NCBI GenBank assembly: GCA_020746875.1 | Contig: JAGTJL010000011.1 | Location: 992,001 to 1,056,000, forward strand | Length of the DNA stretch: 64,000 nt | DNA from: Rhexocercosporidium sp. MPI-PUGE-AT-0058 | Taxonomy: Eukaryota; Ascomycota; Leotiomycetes; Helotiales | Direction: 5' to 3' | Shown: one piece after another, positions 1 through 12,169 of the stretch | How positions within the stretch are numbered: the stretch's first letter is position 1 | Layout of the letters: every line of letters begins with the position of its first letter | Translations under genes and position numbers: made by a program | Notes under the pieces: model-generated | What the model was told of the DNA's origin: nothing | The model's input: the letters and a program-made list of their open reading frames with translations, nothing else | Databases searched by the model: none

Positions 1-680
1 TTATAAGGCCTCATTGAAGTAAGATCTTGGAAGGCAATAAAATCTGAGAACCAGTAAAATTTTGCCATGAAACTAAATTGATCATTTTCCAAACCATCAA
101 TTGAACAAGTCTGCGGCCACTAGTAGTTGCTGCTCAGAAACGCGTATATAAATTATAAGCTGGAGCTGCGGAAAGCGCGGTTCAAAGGAACTTCATGTAC
201 TTCAGAGACAGCCATGGAGCAGGACCCCGAGCTGCCTGGGAAAAATCTGCATTGTTTCCGATTGCGAGCCGAAAGCCAATCGTTTCGTTCATTGAAGTTA
301 ATTGGGTGGTCGTCTGAAATGTCGGGAGCTTTGGATTTGCATACCTGGTGTCCTACACTGTTGCCATTTTTCAGGCTGCTGTGGTTGACTACTGTTTGCT
401 GGTAGTACTAACTCCTTGATTTTAAATTTCAAACAGCTTTAAGTCATGATGTCTAGAAAACAGAAAAAGAGTTGTATATATCTGAGACAATAGAAGATTT
501 AGATGAACGGTTGAAGGTTCACTGCTCGTCAGCATCGCATGCCCATTGATATCGCCGATTTGCTAATTTAGTGAAGAACCCCCCAAACCCCCCAACCCCC
601 CCAAAAGAAACCAAGGAGTAATAGATACTGGTGAAAGCAGCTATTGGGAACTAGCCCACAGAAAAAATCGAGTTCAACCA
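1..680. other. Gene-free stretch upstream of the DUF899 gene 3' end
   Basis: I see no supportable coding exon here. Around 580-605 there is a C-rich simple tract (runs of six to seven C separated by AAA or AA). The remainder is unremarkable mixed-composition DNA, probably the 3' flank of the minus-strand gene that follows. Confidence 0.5.
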
Positions 681-1423
681 TCATGCCTTGCTCTCTTGTG
701 CATACTGAGCAGGAGTCTTGAGCTCCGCAGGACCATCAGCACCTTCTTGTCTCCCAGCCGGAGTCAAGTCCAAGAAAACATAGGTCCCCGCCAAATTGTC
801 CAAGCGTGAATAACTCGAATACGTATGATAGACCTGGTCATCAACCAGCTTGAACACACTCAGCCCTGGCTGCTCGCCACTCATGCCCTGCTTGGGCTCA
901 AAGTTATACTCCACCGGAACTACCTTCTCGTCTAGTGTGACGTGGAAGTCGTAGTTGAAGTCCGTCCCAAGACTGCTGACCCATGGAAAACCCCAAAAGT
1001 TCTTCTCTTTCCACGCAGTGATCTTCTCGATCGGCGCACGAGAGACGACGACCAGTGCTGTGTCTTTCTGGGCGAGGTGTCGCAGGTCTGGGAAGTTCGC
1101 TGCCATAAAAGCGCAGCCTTGACAACCTTCTTCGGCGGTGGGCTCGAACATGTAGTGGTAGATGATCAGCTGTGATTTGGTGCCGAAGAGATCTTTCAGG
1201 GTGATTGGGCCGTCGGGGCTTTCGAATGTGTAGTCTTTGGTTATGGGGACCATTGGGAGGGCACGACGCTCAGCTGCGATTGATGCAGAAAGCTCATTGA
1301 GTTTGGTTTCTTTGGATAGGAGGGCGAGACGGGCTGCGCGCCACTCTGAGGAAGTTCCAATCTAAGGTTTTGTCAGCTTGTGAATACCTCTTCGCGATGA
1401 GGGGCGTTAACCTTGCAAGCCAT
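681..1423 (-). CDS. DUF899-family thioredoxin-fold protein
   Basis: Two exons on the minus strand: 1423-1412 (M-A-C-K) and 1361-681, joined across a 50-nt intron, giving about 230 residues. The ATG at 1423 is chosen because the split puts a well-formed helical N-terminus (GTSSEWRAARLALL) in frame with the long ORF. The C-x2-C pair in EEGCQGCAF, followed by VSRAPIEKI and FPWVSSLGTDFNYDF, is the pattern of the DUF899 (AhpC-TSA-like) family, a cytosolic thioredoxin-fold group of unproved function; a redox role is inferred only from the CxxC. Length fits the family. The donor GTTAAC is weak, so the first exon is less certain than the body. Confidence 0.85.
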
Positions 1424-4121
1424 GGTGAGTGGGAAAAGGTGTGACTTCTTTGTGGTAGATTATAATACAAATCCGTGGACTGCAGTGAGAGAAAACAAGA
1501 CTGTTGACAGATTGAAAAATATCCGACCCGAAGTGTGGTGATTCAGCACTTTTATATTCCATGAGGGCAGCACTGAAGTCTAGTCGGAATTGAATTCGTC
1601 CGTCTTATCAATTTACCTCCCAACTTAGGATATCAATGGCCACACAGCATATATCTAGCAAGGTTTAAGAAACTCTACGTGAATGGATGCGACCATATCT
1701 AACTTATCACACCGCGAGATCAACGCCTGATCACCTGGGTGGCTTATGCACTGATGAGGGGTCGATGCAGATTTTCAGGCAGCAACGCACCAAAGAGAAA
1801 AGTCGGATATTGCATCTAATAGTTTGGTTTCAGACTCCAGGCATCCCTCCAGGCATCCTTCCAGTCATTCGGATGTGTCGATGGAGGGTGGCGATTGGGC
1901 ATTCATTTGTCTTGAGACAGAAATGATTTGTGGGGTCGTTGAGTTACATTCAACAGAAGTGGAAGTATTTTTACGATATCTATCCCCCGTACTGCCATAA
2001 ACACATGGTGCTGCGCATATGCACTGAAAGGAGGTGCTGTAGGGCCTGCATTTACAGGGGCCTTTAGCGTCTGCTCGGGGCAATATCAAAATATCAATAA
2101 ACCCTTGTTTCCTCCCCTAAATCATCCACTTTCAAATGAATACAACATGTTAAAACTAGTAATTAAAAACACAACAAAGGAGATAACTACTTTCAACTAT
2201 ATATATAATAAATTATAGATAATATACCTGAAAACAACACTTTTAGATGTCCCAGCCTGAATTTTGATGTTCCTCGCGTAAATAAGCTATCCCTGGCTTA
2301 ATTTACAATGCCTTTAGCGTCTACCTTCAGGCGTGTTTCTGGTGGCAGCACGGGGGATAAAGACGCGAGATAGCGACAGTCTTTGGTGCTGAACACGCTG
2401 TATTTTTCGCCGTAAGTATCTCCTCGATTGAGGTGCAATGAGTATCACGCCACGGCGTCGGCTTTCCTTGGATCTCTCAAAATCCCTCACGCTTACATGA
2501 ATCAAATTCTCTTCTAATCGCTTGAATCATCTTGAGTTTTTCTGGCTTTGCTTCAAGCAGCAGTCGTAAGGTTCTGTGACTGCTGTCAGACATGTAATCC
2601 ACGACCCCCCCTTCATCTACGAGGTTTTGTGCGGTAAAACAGTCCTATAGCTGGGAAAGTTGTATGCATTTATCAGTACTATTAGTGAGCTATTCCATTG
2701 AGAAGGAGCAAATGAAATAGACAATTCAATTCCAGCTCGATTAATCTCCTTAGCCAGGAGATTTGTCAATAAGGCATGGGATTAGGCGAGATTTGGACGA
2801 TGAAAAGAGTTAGCGAGGGGTTTCCGTATTAACCCGAGAATTGTCATCGAGAACCCTTAATTGTTGAGTGAGAATCAATACAGAACTTAATGATAGGTTG
2901 ATCGTGGCAAGAGAGACCCCGCGATTCTTTTCTCGAGAGAATGATTGCAGATTTTAGGAGAAGGCTAGGAATGTCTTGTTGGGCCATCAGAGATGAGAGC
3001 TCGAGGGAAAGCGGTGCTTTGCACCCGAAAAGTAACTCGTTGGCAAATTGTTACTTATTAGAAACTCTTAGTGTATAGTCAAACACCAATGATTTCGTAA
3101 TAGACATATCCTTCTGGGCCATATTTCTAATTTTCTAGCTCGAAACTCTGCCTCGATCTCTGGTCCTCTAGAGAATTAGCTAAAAAGAGACAGGACAATC
3201 TTTCATAAAGAGAACATAGGGTCATATGAATGGCATAGATCTCTGAGAGAATTGAGACATAAACGAATGTGGCAATGTATTCACTGTCGAGGGTAATTCT
3301 GGTGCGCAGAAGCATCGGCAAATTACCTGCCCAGTTCGTAATTGGAATCGATCAGATAGATATATTCGCGTCGAGAACTCCATGGTTCTCATGACACCTA
3401 TTTTATGCCTGCTCTATGAAGCTCCACTTAAAATTATTCGTGCTCGGAGTCACTCGGAAACATGAGTGTCACCAACAGTGGGTCTTTAAATGTCATAGGA
3501 AATTCCCGCATACTTTGGGATCTACGAACCAAAACCTTGAGTTTTGAATTTTATGATTACCCCAGTAAAACCGACACTTTTCGCTCAGTTTTTGTTGGAT
3601 TGGGGAAATACTTTTTGGCCAAGGTGATACATTAGGCCTGTTGAGTCCCTCCATCAGTATTCAGCATTGAGCTCGTCACGTGGTCTCCTCCCAACACCAA
3701 AAGACCTGGAAGCTTCTCAGCCGTTGTCATCTTCACCAGTTTTTATATTTTCTTGGAAGAGTTCTGCCTCACATTGCATATTTCGATATTGCATAGCTGC
3801 GTTCAAAGAGGAGTGAAGTTTAGTCGATCGACACGGTGGCTCGGTTCCGTATTGTTTTACTTTTCGCATAAACTTAATCTAAATTGGGTCAAGGATGTGT
3901 TGATTCATACCCTCAAATAAACTTCGCGAATGCTTAAACCATCATCACTCGTCATCCACGGTAAATGCGGAGATTTATTCAGGAACTCTAACACGCCATT
4001 ACATATGTATCCAGTCTCCTAGCCAGAACAGTATAAAGCCATCTGCTACCGCATATTTTTCCCATATCGTCTCAAGTGTACCCATCACATTCATTTACCA
4101 CAAGTGCTCTTATAAATAATA
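1424..4121. other. Gene-free stretch, mixed and locally AT-rich
   Basis: This 2.7-kb interval between two divergent loci holds no ORF I can support. Around 2150-2240 it is AT-rich with a TATATATA run. A short minus-strand ORF at 2089-1865 contains five cysteines but has no start context or signal peptide. The last part (about 3660-4120) is the likely promoter of the decayed oxidase that starts at 4122. Confidence 0.45.
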
Positions 4122-5709
4122 ATGCATCTTTCTATTCTCGCTCTCTTTATTGCCTCGGTATCAGCTAGTGTATTACCGAAATGCCAAGCGACTCCCTCTC
4201 CAATATACATTCAAATCGCACTAGCATAACTAGCAACGTCTACTACAACCCTGGAAGTTCCAACTCGACTACCACGAATCCGTTTTCATAGGCGATATCT
4301 AATAGGATGACATCGTCTTCTTAGACACCGCTATATATTATCGAGGTCAACGATATAAAGGATATCTCGGCAGCTATTAAAATCATCGGCTCGACTAAGA
4401 CACCTTTCGCTGTAAAGTCAGCGGGATATACTTCAAATCCTGGGTTCTTTAGTATAACGGGCGTTTATATTTCGCTAGAGAAATTCAAGATAGTGAATCT
4501 GGCTGAAGATAAACGGACTGTTGAAATTAGATTAGGAAATATAAGCACTTTCTTATATATGCAGTCGTCGCATGCCAGATTCGGAATCTCTCTGACTTAT
4601 TATATTTCTAGTCGTTTACTGCAGTCTACCAAGCTCTTAATAGAATAGGAGTGAGCGTTCTCGGAGCACGAGCGGATGGCCCCGGAACAGGTAGTATCAC
4701 TCTCTTATATGGCTACTCTTAGTACACGAATCAATACGGACTTGGCTGCGACACCGTAGTATCCTACGAAATAGTTCTTCCAGACGGGAAAATCGTCACC
4801 GCATCCAAATCCAGCGAACCCGATCTTTTCTTTGCTCTGAGAGGTGGATTGAACAGATTCGGTATCGTCACCAAGATTGTCTTTAAGGTAAGAGAATTAC
4901 CCGACTATGCTTCCCTACTGAAATCTTTTAGAACTGATAATGCCCCTTTTACAGACCGTTCTACAGCCTGGGAAAATCTACGGCGGAGTTCCATTCTTCG
5001 GCCCAACAGCCGTACCTACCATTTTGAAAGCGACTCAAAATTTCCACGTCAACAGCCGCGATCCAAAAGCATCCGTGGTTCTAACACTAGGCGGTGGTTC
5101 CCTCCTAGGCGCCATCCTCCTTTCCTTTTACGACGGCGAAACCAGCCCGAAAGATTTCTATGTCTTTAATGGCATTATTCCCACTTTTCTACTTTAGCCA
5201 CACAAGATTACAGCGAGATAATCGGAGGAACGCTTACGTCTTTCCAGGCGAGGAATCGTAGAGCTTTTGCATCATTTTCGACGACGACACTTACTAAAAC
5301 ATTCATGGAAGCCGTTGTCAACGAGACAACATATTGGACACAGTTCACGGTGGCGTATAGTGGTAGGCTATTGCAGTATAATGTCGAGCCTTTCCATGCT
5401 TATGGGAAATATGCGAAGGATTCAGCATATCCGCATAAAGATTCGCCGCTGCCGCTGAATATTTACTTTGCGTGGAGTGCGGAAGCGAATAATGCATTTT
5501 GGAATGATGCGATTCAGAAGAGTCTGGCTCAGCTTAAGGCTGTGGCGAGAGAAGAGGGTATTTTGACTGAGGGGAGTGTGTATCCGGGGTACGCTTATGG
5601 TACGACGACGGGGGATCAGTTGTATGGGGCGACGAATGCTGCGAGATTGAGGTGTATTCGAGGGAGGTATGATCCTCATGGTGTTATGTTGCTTGCTGGG
5701 GGTTTTTAA
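4122..5709 (+). pseudogene. Decayed FAD-linked oxidoreductase (BBE / FAD_binding_4 type)
   Basis: Starts with an intact secretion signal (MHLSILALFIASVSA), then breaks. Recognisable blocks in order: TPFAVKSAGYTSNPGF (FAD-binding PCMH start), VLGARADGPGTGSITLLYGY, GLGCDTVVSYEIVLPDG, LFFALRGGLNRFGIVTKIVF, and the BBE-like C-terminus QLYGATNAARLRCIRGRYDP...LAGGF ending at 5709. An intron with GTAAGA and TTTTACAG borders lies at about 4889-4953. Stop codons interrupt the 5' half (for example TAA near 4228 and TAG near 4719), and reading frame changes near 4300-4700 and 5190. The 3' half from 5200 is nearly intact. In the living family the enzyme is secreted and oxidises alcohols, sugars or secondary metabolites with covalently bound flavin. 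This copy is judged non-functional. Confidence 0.82.
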
Positions 5710-7188
5710 TATCTGAGCTTGGGTTGGTAAAGGGGTGTTGGAGGATCGACATTTGCGCTGTGGCGGAAGGTAGCCGCTGTTTTAATTATATTCAACCAAT
5801 ACTTTTAATAGCTAAGCCGATTGCTACTCAAAGATCATTCTTATGCCAATATTGATGCCTTAATGTTATTAAACAAAGTACCACTGTCATATGAACGGTC
5901 GCTGTCACGTCTAAGACTGGCCTGTCTTGTGTTTCAGTACGTTAAGAAGAGCATTATTCTATCTTCATAGCAAAGTTCCTTATTATTATCAAATATATGA
6001 ACATTTGAAATCGAACCTCGTAAAATGCAGCAATCGTGATTCAACGTACCGCAGATTTCATATAAAGAAGTAAAATCTAGTCAAACGACTCCTATGCCAA
6101 AAGACTCACTACCATGAACAGCTCTTTTATACACCAAAAGCCCAAAGGGCTAGAAACTACGTAGAGCTGCAAGTACGTCCCCTTATTTCAAGAGGTATGT
6201 TCTTTGTTATTATTATTATAGTAGTTGAATATAACTTTTTTCTTCTTCGTCTTAAGGTCGGTTAGTAAGCTCGCCGCTTTTACTTAGGCGCTAATCACTC
6301 TCGGCTTACTCTCTTTTTACTTAGCTCACTTGAGTAGCCTAAGTAACCTGAGTAGTACTTACTTCTTATTTACGTATTTGATTTTTAATTAAGCTATATA
6401 TGGACTAGGGCTTTTTTTTTTATTTTTGTTAAGTTATAGCGATAATTTAAGAAGCTTAAATAAGCCCTCAAGAATCCTGAACTAGACTTTTGTAAAAACA
6501 GATTCACATTATATTATAGTAATAAGAATAAGTATTGTGGGAGGGACGAACCTCAAATCCATATAATAAGAGGGTAGCATGTAGCGAGTGGCTAGAGGTT
6601 TCCCTAGCTTTGTAAAATAACAGATTGATTAAATCTAAAGAAATCACATATCTGAAGAATACGAATTGGTAAAATATGGGAGGGGAAGAAGTTCTATTAA
6701 ACAGAATATATGTGGTGTTGCTTGTTGTTGTGTTGTTGTTGAGTGTTGGCTCCTTATATGTGCGAAGGACCAGCGCAGTCATGTGATAAAAAGGAAATCA
6801 GGGGCTGTCCCTACTATAGTATATAAATAAAGAAACTTAAGTAGACTAAGAGGCATATTAGATAATTTACTAGCTAGGAAGATTGATGAGCCGCAATGAG
6901 AGTTGGCGGGGAATGGGGTTGTGGATGCGGTGCATTTGGTGGAGTTGGATGGGTTGGATCAGTAGTCGTATCTTGCAAGGATAGGAAAGGTTGGATATCA
7001 GGCTGAGACTTAGGTTATGTGATGGCGCTTTGAGGGCATAGGGACCCCGTAAGAAGGCATATAGATGGCGTCCCCCCGTCTCGAAATACAAGTGTTCTGC
7101 GATTTTTTTGCATACATTTCGCTCTTTGTTACATTCCTTGATCTCGGCAAACAGCCTCATTTTTTTTTTACGACGGTACGCCCTCATC
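5710..7188. other. Gene-free stretch with an AT-rich, RIP-like block
   Basis: Nothing coding is supported. About 6180-6480 is AT-rich and contains repeated TTACTTAG/CTTAGC-like words, which resembles a mutated repeat remnant. The block cannot be assigned to a known element by eye. The sequence from 7050 recovers normal composition and is the probable 5' flank of the small gene at 7189. Confidence 0.4.
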
Positions 7189-7877
7189 ATGCAGAGCGAC
7201 AGCCACCACGAGGCTTGGACCAACGCGATGGATCCTTATACCCAACTCAGCCAGTCATCTTACCCTGATGTGTTTGAGGGTGGTGCTTGGGGTGGGTAAG
7301 TTTTTATTTTTATTTTTTTAACTGGGCTAACGGTCACCGCGTAGACATGACTTGAACTTTGACTCCAACGAAGTTAGAACAGCGACCTTCCATAATCTCA
7401 ATGTCTTTGGAACTGGTCAAGCTCCTGATACCCAGCCTCTGGCACGTCCGATCAACTCTTCGCATGGCCAAGCACGAAATTTTATCTCATCATTGGATTT
7501 CGATGATGGTCAAGATTACCTACAATTCAGAGGTTTTGAGAATAGCACCTGATTTGCTGTAGCAACAGCTGAATTTCCACTCGCCGATGTCGCCTACCTG
7601 AATCTCACCTCGCCCAATTACCACGCTGTGGCGCCAGCCACTGCTCTCCGTTGTTCTCCAGACGCACATCCGAGACAAGAACCGCTCTGGTAGGCATTCA
7701 AAATATTGAAAATTGAAGGTCAATGAATCGGCGTCTGAGTTTCTGCAACTCCTCTCGACATACCTTCCCTCATATGTTATCGCCCCTGAATTAGCCGAGT
7801 TGTCGCTTAGTCTTTATTTTAGGGGAATCCATGTGCGTATTAGCGTAGAACATTTGCAGCATTTTGTCAATGTCGCC
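7189..7877 (+). pseudogene. Unrecognised gene, apparently broken
   Basis: Exon 1 (7189-7295) and exon 2 (from 7345) join cleanly across a 49-nt intron (GGTAAGTT...CGCGTAG) to give an acidic, Asn/Ser-rich 104-residue reading that stops with TGA at 7550-7552. In the same frame the sequence still looks coding after that stop (AVATAEFPLADVAYLNLTSP) up to a TAG near 7690. A +1 shifted frame then gives ESASEFLQLLSTYLPSYVIA and FRGIHVRISVEHLQHFVNVAK until 7877. The simplest reading is one gene with a premature stop and a frameshift. An alternative is a genuine 104-aa protein followed by decayed DNA. I do not recognise the family. Confidence 0.45.
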
Positions 7878-8182
7878 AAGTGAGAAAATGTATGGAAGTC
7901 GCCGATATCATATTCCAGCCTGTTCTGCTGGCAATCCCCAATGGCCATCGCCATCGCCGATTGTGTCCTCGTTATCACGGAACATACCGATGTCTCGGCT
8001 CAGCCACCCCCCATGCAACTCAAAGTAAGGCTGCACAAGATAAATGGCGCTCGAGGCAGATATAAAGAGACAAAGAAACCCCATGAAAGCTTGTGCAGTA
8101 TGCCTTTTGCACATCTGTTTCGTTCCCCAGTTCACCTGAAAGGAAGCTCCGATTGTTGCCGCGCTTGGAGTTGAGCTTCAAA

Positions 8183-10177
8183 ATGCGTCCATCATTGAGA
8201 ATTCTTTCCCTATTCTTTGTACCTCCGAGCCTCGTCTGTAGCATCTCGCAAGTCTCACAGGTCTGCACTTTACCACCGGGATTTGCTGCACCCAATAGAA
8301 CGGACTTCAGACTATGCCACGACAAGATATCGAATCTGACGACAGAGGCACGAAATAATAGTGGATGCTTCGATGATCCAGCGGATGGCGTACTCACCCT
8401 CGATGGTTGCTATGCCATGTGCGGGATTGACAATAGCTATTGGGAATGGAAAGACTTATTCAACCGCCTATCTCTTTTGGTTCTGCCAACTGTATTCCTA
8501 ATTGCGGATCTTGGGTTTCCGCCATTGGGGTGGCATATCTTTCTCATCGTCCCAATACAAGCGATTGGAAACCCCATTGGCAGGTTCCAGAGCCTCTTGA
8601 TACGGTTTACAACTCACCGCTCGTACCGTCGTCTTGCTGAAGCACAGTCTCAATTGATCTCCCCGAATCATCCGCCGCAATTCTTCGCTTTCTACAAGTC
8701 CCTTGCAACGGTATTTTCGGCTTACGAAGAATTCGGCTGGCAGAATGTTGCAGCAACTGAAAATTGGCTGGTGACTTTCAGCGACCAAGAACAGCGCATC
8801 GTCACATGCGCCAGTTATAGGCTCTCGTCGTTACGAGTAAGGTCCAAAGTTCTACCGATAGTCGCAATCGCCACATTAGTGGGCACTCTCGTTGTTGCTA
8901 TCTTCCGGACGATACAACAAATCGATCGCAGTAACACTCGAATCACCAACGAAACAGCGCACACTATCGCTGTTGTTTGTATCCTTTACATCACCATCCC
9001 GCAGGTGTGGTTCGGGGCTAGAATTGGAATCTTCACGACTGATGCTGAGGCCATTCATATCCTTGAGAACATGAGAGACGAACTAGAAAGACTTAAAGTA
9101 CCAAATAACCGCAACCGTCCCCTTCTTCCGCCACTCCAATTCGCCGTCTGTCAAGGACACAAAGTATGGTCACTGGTCCCGTGGGCCGGATTCTTCGCTC
9201 GCTGTCCACTCGAGCACTCGGAGCCGCAGCCAGAAATTACTATCGACAAGCCGTGGCGGGGTATCAAAGGGAATTTCATGGGCATCAGCAGCTCATGGCG
9301 TGGATGTAATCGCATGGCTGTGGATGCACATGCCCCAAGTCATGGCCAGTTGCTTTCCATAAGCTATCTCTTTGCTATCTTCGGGGCAAGTCTTCCAGCG
9401 TACTTCCTCTCAGCAACAAACAACGCAACAAGAATGAAAGTCGGCATTGGTTGCCGTTCATTGAGTTGGATTGGGGTTCTTGCTGTCTGGATTTTTAGCT
9501 ACACCCTGGATAGCATCTTCCGAGGATATGTGTGTTGGCCCTCCGCGAGTTCCGCACCTGAAGCTCCCATCGATAAGCTCCGAAAGATATGGAGGTTGTC
9601 GTTATTCAAGGATTTGCTCATGACTGGTGGGGTGATCACTCTTGTGATGCTTGTCCAGGTTGGAAGGTATAATTCTTGTTGGTGTCGCTCATCATTCCAC
9701 GATTTCGTTATGATATTCGGTTACAAACCTCCGGAGTGGGTAAGAGCGAAATCCTTGTGGCGCATCATTCCATCGATCGGCCTCGGGATCAACCTTGCGC
9801 TAATAATGTGGGTTGAATTTGCGTTGTGGGATGGTGATAATTGGTTGGGCTGGTTACTATCATTCTTTGTTTGGAATCGTAATGGTTGGTTGAGATACGT
9901 ACCATCATTCGCCATTCGGAGCGGAACACCCCTGTGCAAGAATGAGAAGGAAATGGAAGCGGAATGGAATCAGCTTAGAGCGTTTCCACCACCTCCGGCA
10001 AGGGGAAGAGCGGCAGCTCTCGCTGCAAACCGAGCACCAGCTCCAGCTGGCAGCAACAATGCAGTGGTGGAAGGGAACGCCGAGGAGCAAGGGGTGGAGA
10101 TGAGCGTACTTGGTGCTCCAGTGCCTGCCGAACATGAGCAGACGCGGCTACTGGGAGGCTGGCCAGTCGCTGATTGA
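8183..10177 (+). CDS. Multi-pass membrane protein with Cys-rich lumenal/outer N-terminus
   Basis: Single exon of 664 codons. The reading frame is open further upstream from 8093, but only from a GTG; the ATG at 8183 begins a good signal sequence (MRPSLRILSLFFVPPSLVC) and is chosen. A short ectodomain with several cysteines (CTLPPGF, RLCHDK, GCFDDPADG, GCYAMCGID) is followed by about eight hydrophobic segments (for example LLVLPTVFLIADLGF, VLPIVAIATLVGTLVVAIF, IAVVCILYITIPQVWFGA, ITLVMLVQVG, IGLGINLALIMWVEFALW). The tail is hydrophilic and Ala/Pro-rich. The architecture matches a large, uncharacterised fungal family; transport or receptor function is unknown. The frame is intact and codon use looks normal. 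Confidence 0.85.
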   Translation: MRPSLRILSLFFVPPSLVCSISQVSQVCTLPPGFAAPNRTDFRLCHDKISNLTTEARNNSGCFDDPADGVLTLDGCYAMCGIDNSYWEWKDLFNRLSLLVLPTVFLIADLGFPPLGWHIFLIVPIQAIGNPIGRFQSLLIRFTTHRSYRRLAEAQSQLISPNHPPQFFAFYKSLATVFSAYEEFGWQNVAATENWLVTFSDQEQRIVTCASYRLSSLRVRSKVLPIVAIATLVGTLVVAIFRTIQQIDRSNTRITNETAHTIAVVCILYITIPQVWFGARIGIFTTDAEAIHILENMRDELERLKVPNNRNRPLLPPLQFAVCQGHKVWSLVPWAGFFARCPLEHSEPQPEITIDKPWRGIKGNFMGISSSWRGCNRMAVDAHAPSHGQLLSISYLFAIFGASLPAYFLSATNNATRMKVGIGCRSLSWIGVLAVWIFSYTLDSIFRGYVCWPSASSAPEAPIDKLRKIWRLSLFKDLLMTGGVITLVMLVQVGRYNSCWCRSSFHDFVMIFGYKPPEWVRAKSLWRIIPSIGLGINLALIMWVEFALWDGDNWLGWLLSFFVWNRNGWLRYVPSFAIRSGTPLCKNEKEMEAEWNQLRAFPPPPARGRAAALAANRAPAPAGSNNAVVEGNAEEQGVEMSVLGAPVPAEHEQTRLLGGWPVAD

Positions 10178-12169
10178 TTGAACTTGCTTAGGAAACGTAC
10201 CACTAAAAGTTGCCGGCAGCGTTGGGCCCGCCTTCTACTTAGAGTTTAACATCAAGTGCTTTATCACGTTATCTTGTGTCTGCCAAATCACAATATAAGA
10301 TGTAAATAGATGTGAGGAGTGCAACGACTCCTTTTGGTCAATCAATTGGGTAGCAAGAGCAACCTGATTGAACTTACAAACCTACACTGCCCCAAAATCA
10401 ACTTTCCCTGATCTTTTAGACCGTGAAATCATAAAACAGCTGGAGAACAAAGCACCACGAGTCCACCATTTTCTTCTGCTCTGTACACGATCTTACTCTC
10501 CCTAACAGCACTATTCTCTTACAAGGAGAAATAGATGAACATACGATCTACTTCTACAGCCCCACATAACGGAACTACAAAAAATGAATTTGGGTCTGCA
10601 TAATAAACTACAGACTTTTGGGAACCTCCGCGGTGTGGCCTTGTTATATGCAAATCTTGTAGATCACATGCGCATGAAGATCGGTTGGGAGTTTGTGTTT
10701 CGTGTAATGGAAATAAAATTGGATAAGCAGAATGAGACGAAGCGAAGATTTTGATAATACTTGCAATATTGAAAACATGATGTTCGGGCAAAGGGTGAAG
10801 AAGCGGAAGTGAATCAGCAGCTGAGATCAGATTCGCTGCTTTTTAGTTCGTTTGGTGTTATCTTAGCTTGGCCGAGGGAAGGGAAGGAGCCGATGGGAAG
10901 TAAACATACACACATAAAGCCCAGTTTTACCATTCATAGATTTTCTCTTCGGCAGAATTAGAGGACTAAGTCCAAGTCCAAATCCAAAGAAGGGAAGAGA
11001 AGAGAAGCCATGAAAGTGCCAGCTTCTAAGGGACAATAGGGAGGGGGAAAAAACTCGGTCTTTACTAGGTCCAAGTGTATAGGATAATAGAAAAGCAGGT
11101 TAGATAATAGCCGGTTCGCCTCCTGTATGCTCGGGGACTCGCTTACAGTCGGGGAAAGCGAGTGTCCCGCGCCACGTCAGAATTTATTAAGGTTATCAAA
11201 TTTACTAGCAGTTACTACTTAAATTAAATAGACTTAATAATTAATTTCGTAAAGAAAACTAAAAGAATACGAAATCGGCCTAATAAGCAATTGAATCAAT
11301 TAACTTATTATTAGACTCAGCATTTAACGACTCTTTAAGAGCACTCTAATCGTCGAGGTCAAGCTCAGAATCGACGTAATCTTTAATTACTTCGGAATAA
11401 GTATCTCTAAATCTAAACTCCACTTCTTAGCCTAATTCTATTATCTTTGCCTATACTTTAGCTTTATAAACTTATACTAAAAGCTATAGAAAAGCCTCTT
11501 CGCTACACAAAGATTATTTAAGGACTATAAGTTGCTTTTCGAAGTCTTTAATTAAAATAAGATCTTTAAGTAAAAGAAGCTCTTTCCGCCAAATATAAAC
11601 TTTTAAGACGCTCTTGTCGTAACTTCTTGTCTTTACGTGCTTATATACCTCTTATATAAAAAGCATTCTTTACTTTATTAATCGCTATATTAAGCTTTTT
11701 CTCTACTTTCCGTAAAGCTTCGCCTGACTCTTTCTTATCTCTTATTCTAATCTTCTCCCGAAGATCATTTATTATAAAAGCTCCTCCTCCTTTTTATATA
11801 CTCCTCCGCGAAGTTCTCTTTCGTTTACTATTAGCTTTAATCTTCTTTTATAACGCGGAATACTTTAAAGTAATCAAATATACTTTATATAATTATACAG
11901 TTCCTTTTTTAATAATATTTTTAAATATAATAAGAGTATTATCAAAGGGTTGGCAAAGCCCGAATATAGCGTCAAGCTACTGGGTGTCCGTGCAACAACT
12001 GCTTGGTCACTTCTCGTTTGAGTCCGACCCGTTCACGCTGCGCGATTTGCGAGAAATTCTCCGGGCCGCTTACCCGTCGGCCATGGTTTAGGCAGCAGAT
12101 CCACGGGTTCGAATCTGCGTTTGAATAAGCCATTACTCTAATATAGGCTTTAATTTTGCGTTCTCTGGC
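10178..12169. other. Intergenic stretch with AT-rich RIP-like block (about 11180-11960)
   Basis: The first kilobase is ordinary 3' flank without coding signal. From about 11180 to 11960 the DNA turns strongly AT-rich, with many TTAA, TATA and AAAG words and stops in all frames, as expected of a repeat mutated by RIP. It ends abruptly near 11945 and gives way to a normal-composition 220-bp segment directly before 5S copy 1. No element family is recognisable. Confidence 0.55.

Noticed and set aside
6504..6782. 92-codon minus-strand ORF
   Set aside because: Asn/Thr/Tyr-rich translation of AT-rich microsatellite-like DNA, with no start context or domain pattern.
8093..8182. N-terminal extension of the membrane protein to a 694-residue product
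   Set aside because: The extended frame begins at GTG, not ATG, and the ATG at 8183 starts a proper signal peptide.
12060..12140. B-box-like word GGTTCGAATC, suggesting a tRNA or tRNA-derived SINE next to 5S copy 1
   Set aside because: The flanking five bases on each side cannot form a T-stem (ACGGG against CTGCG), and no A-box or acceptor pairing is present.
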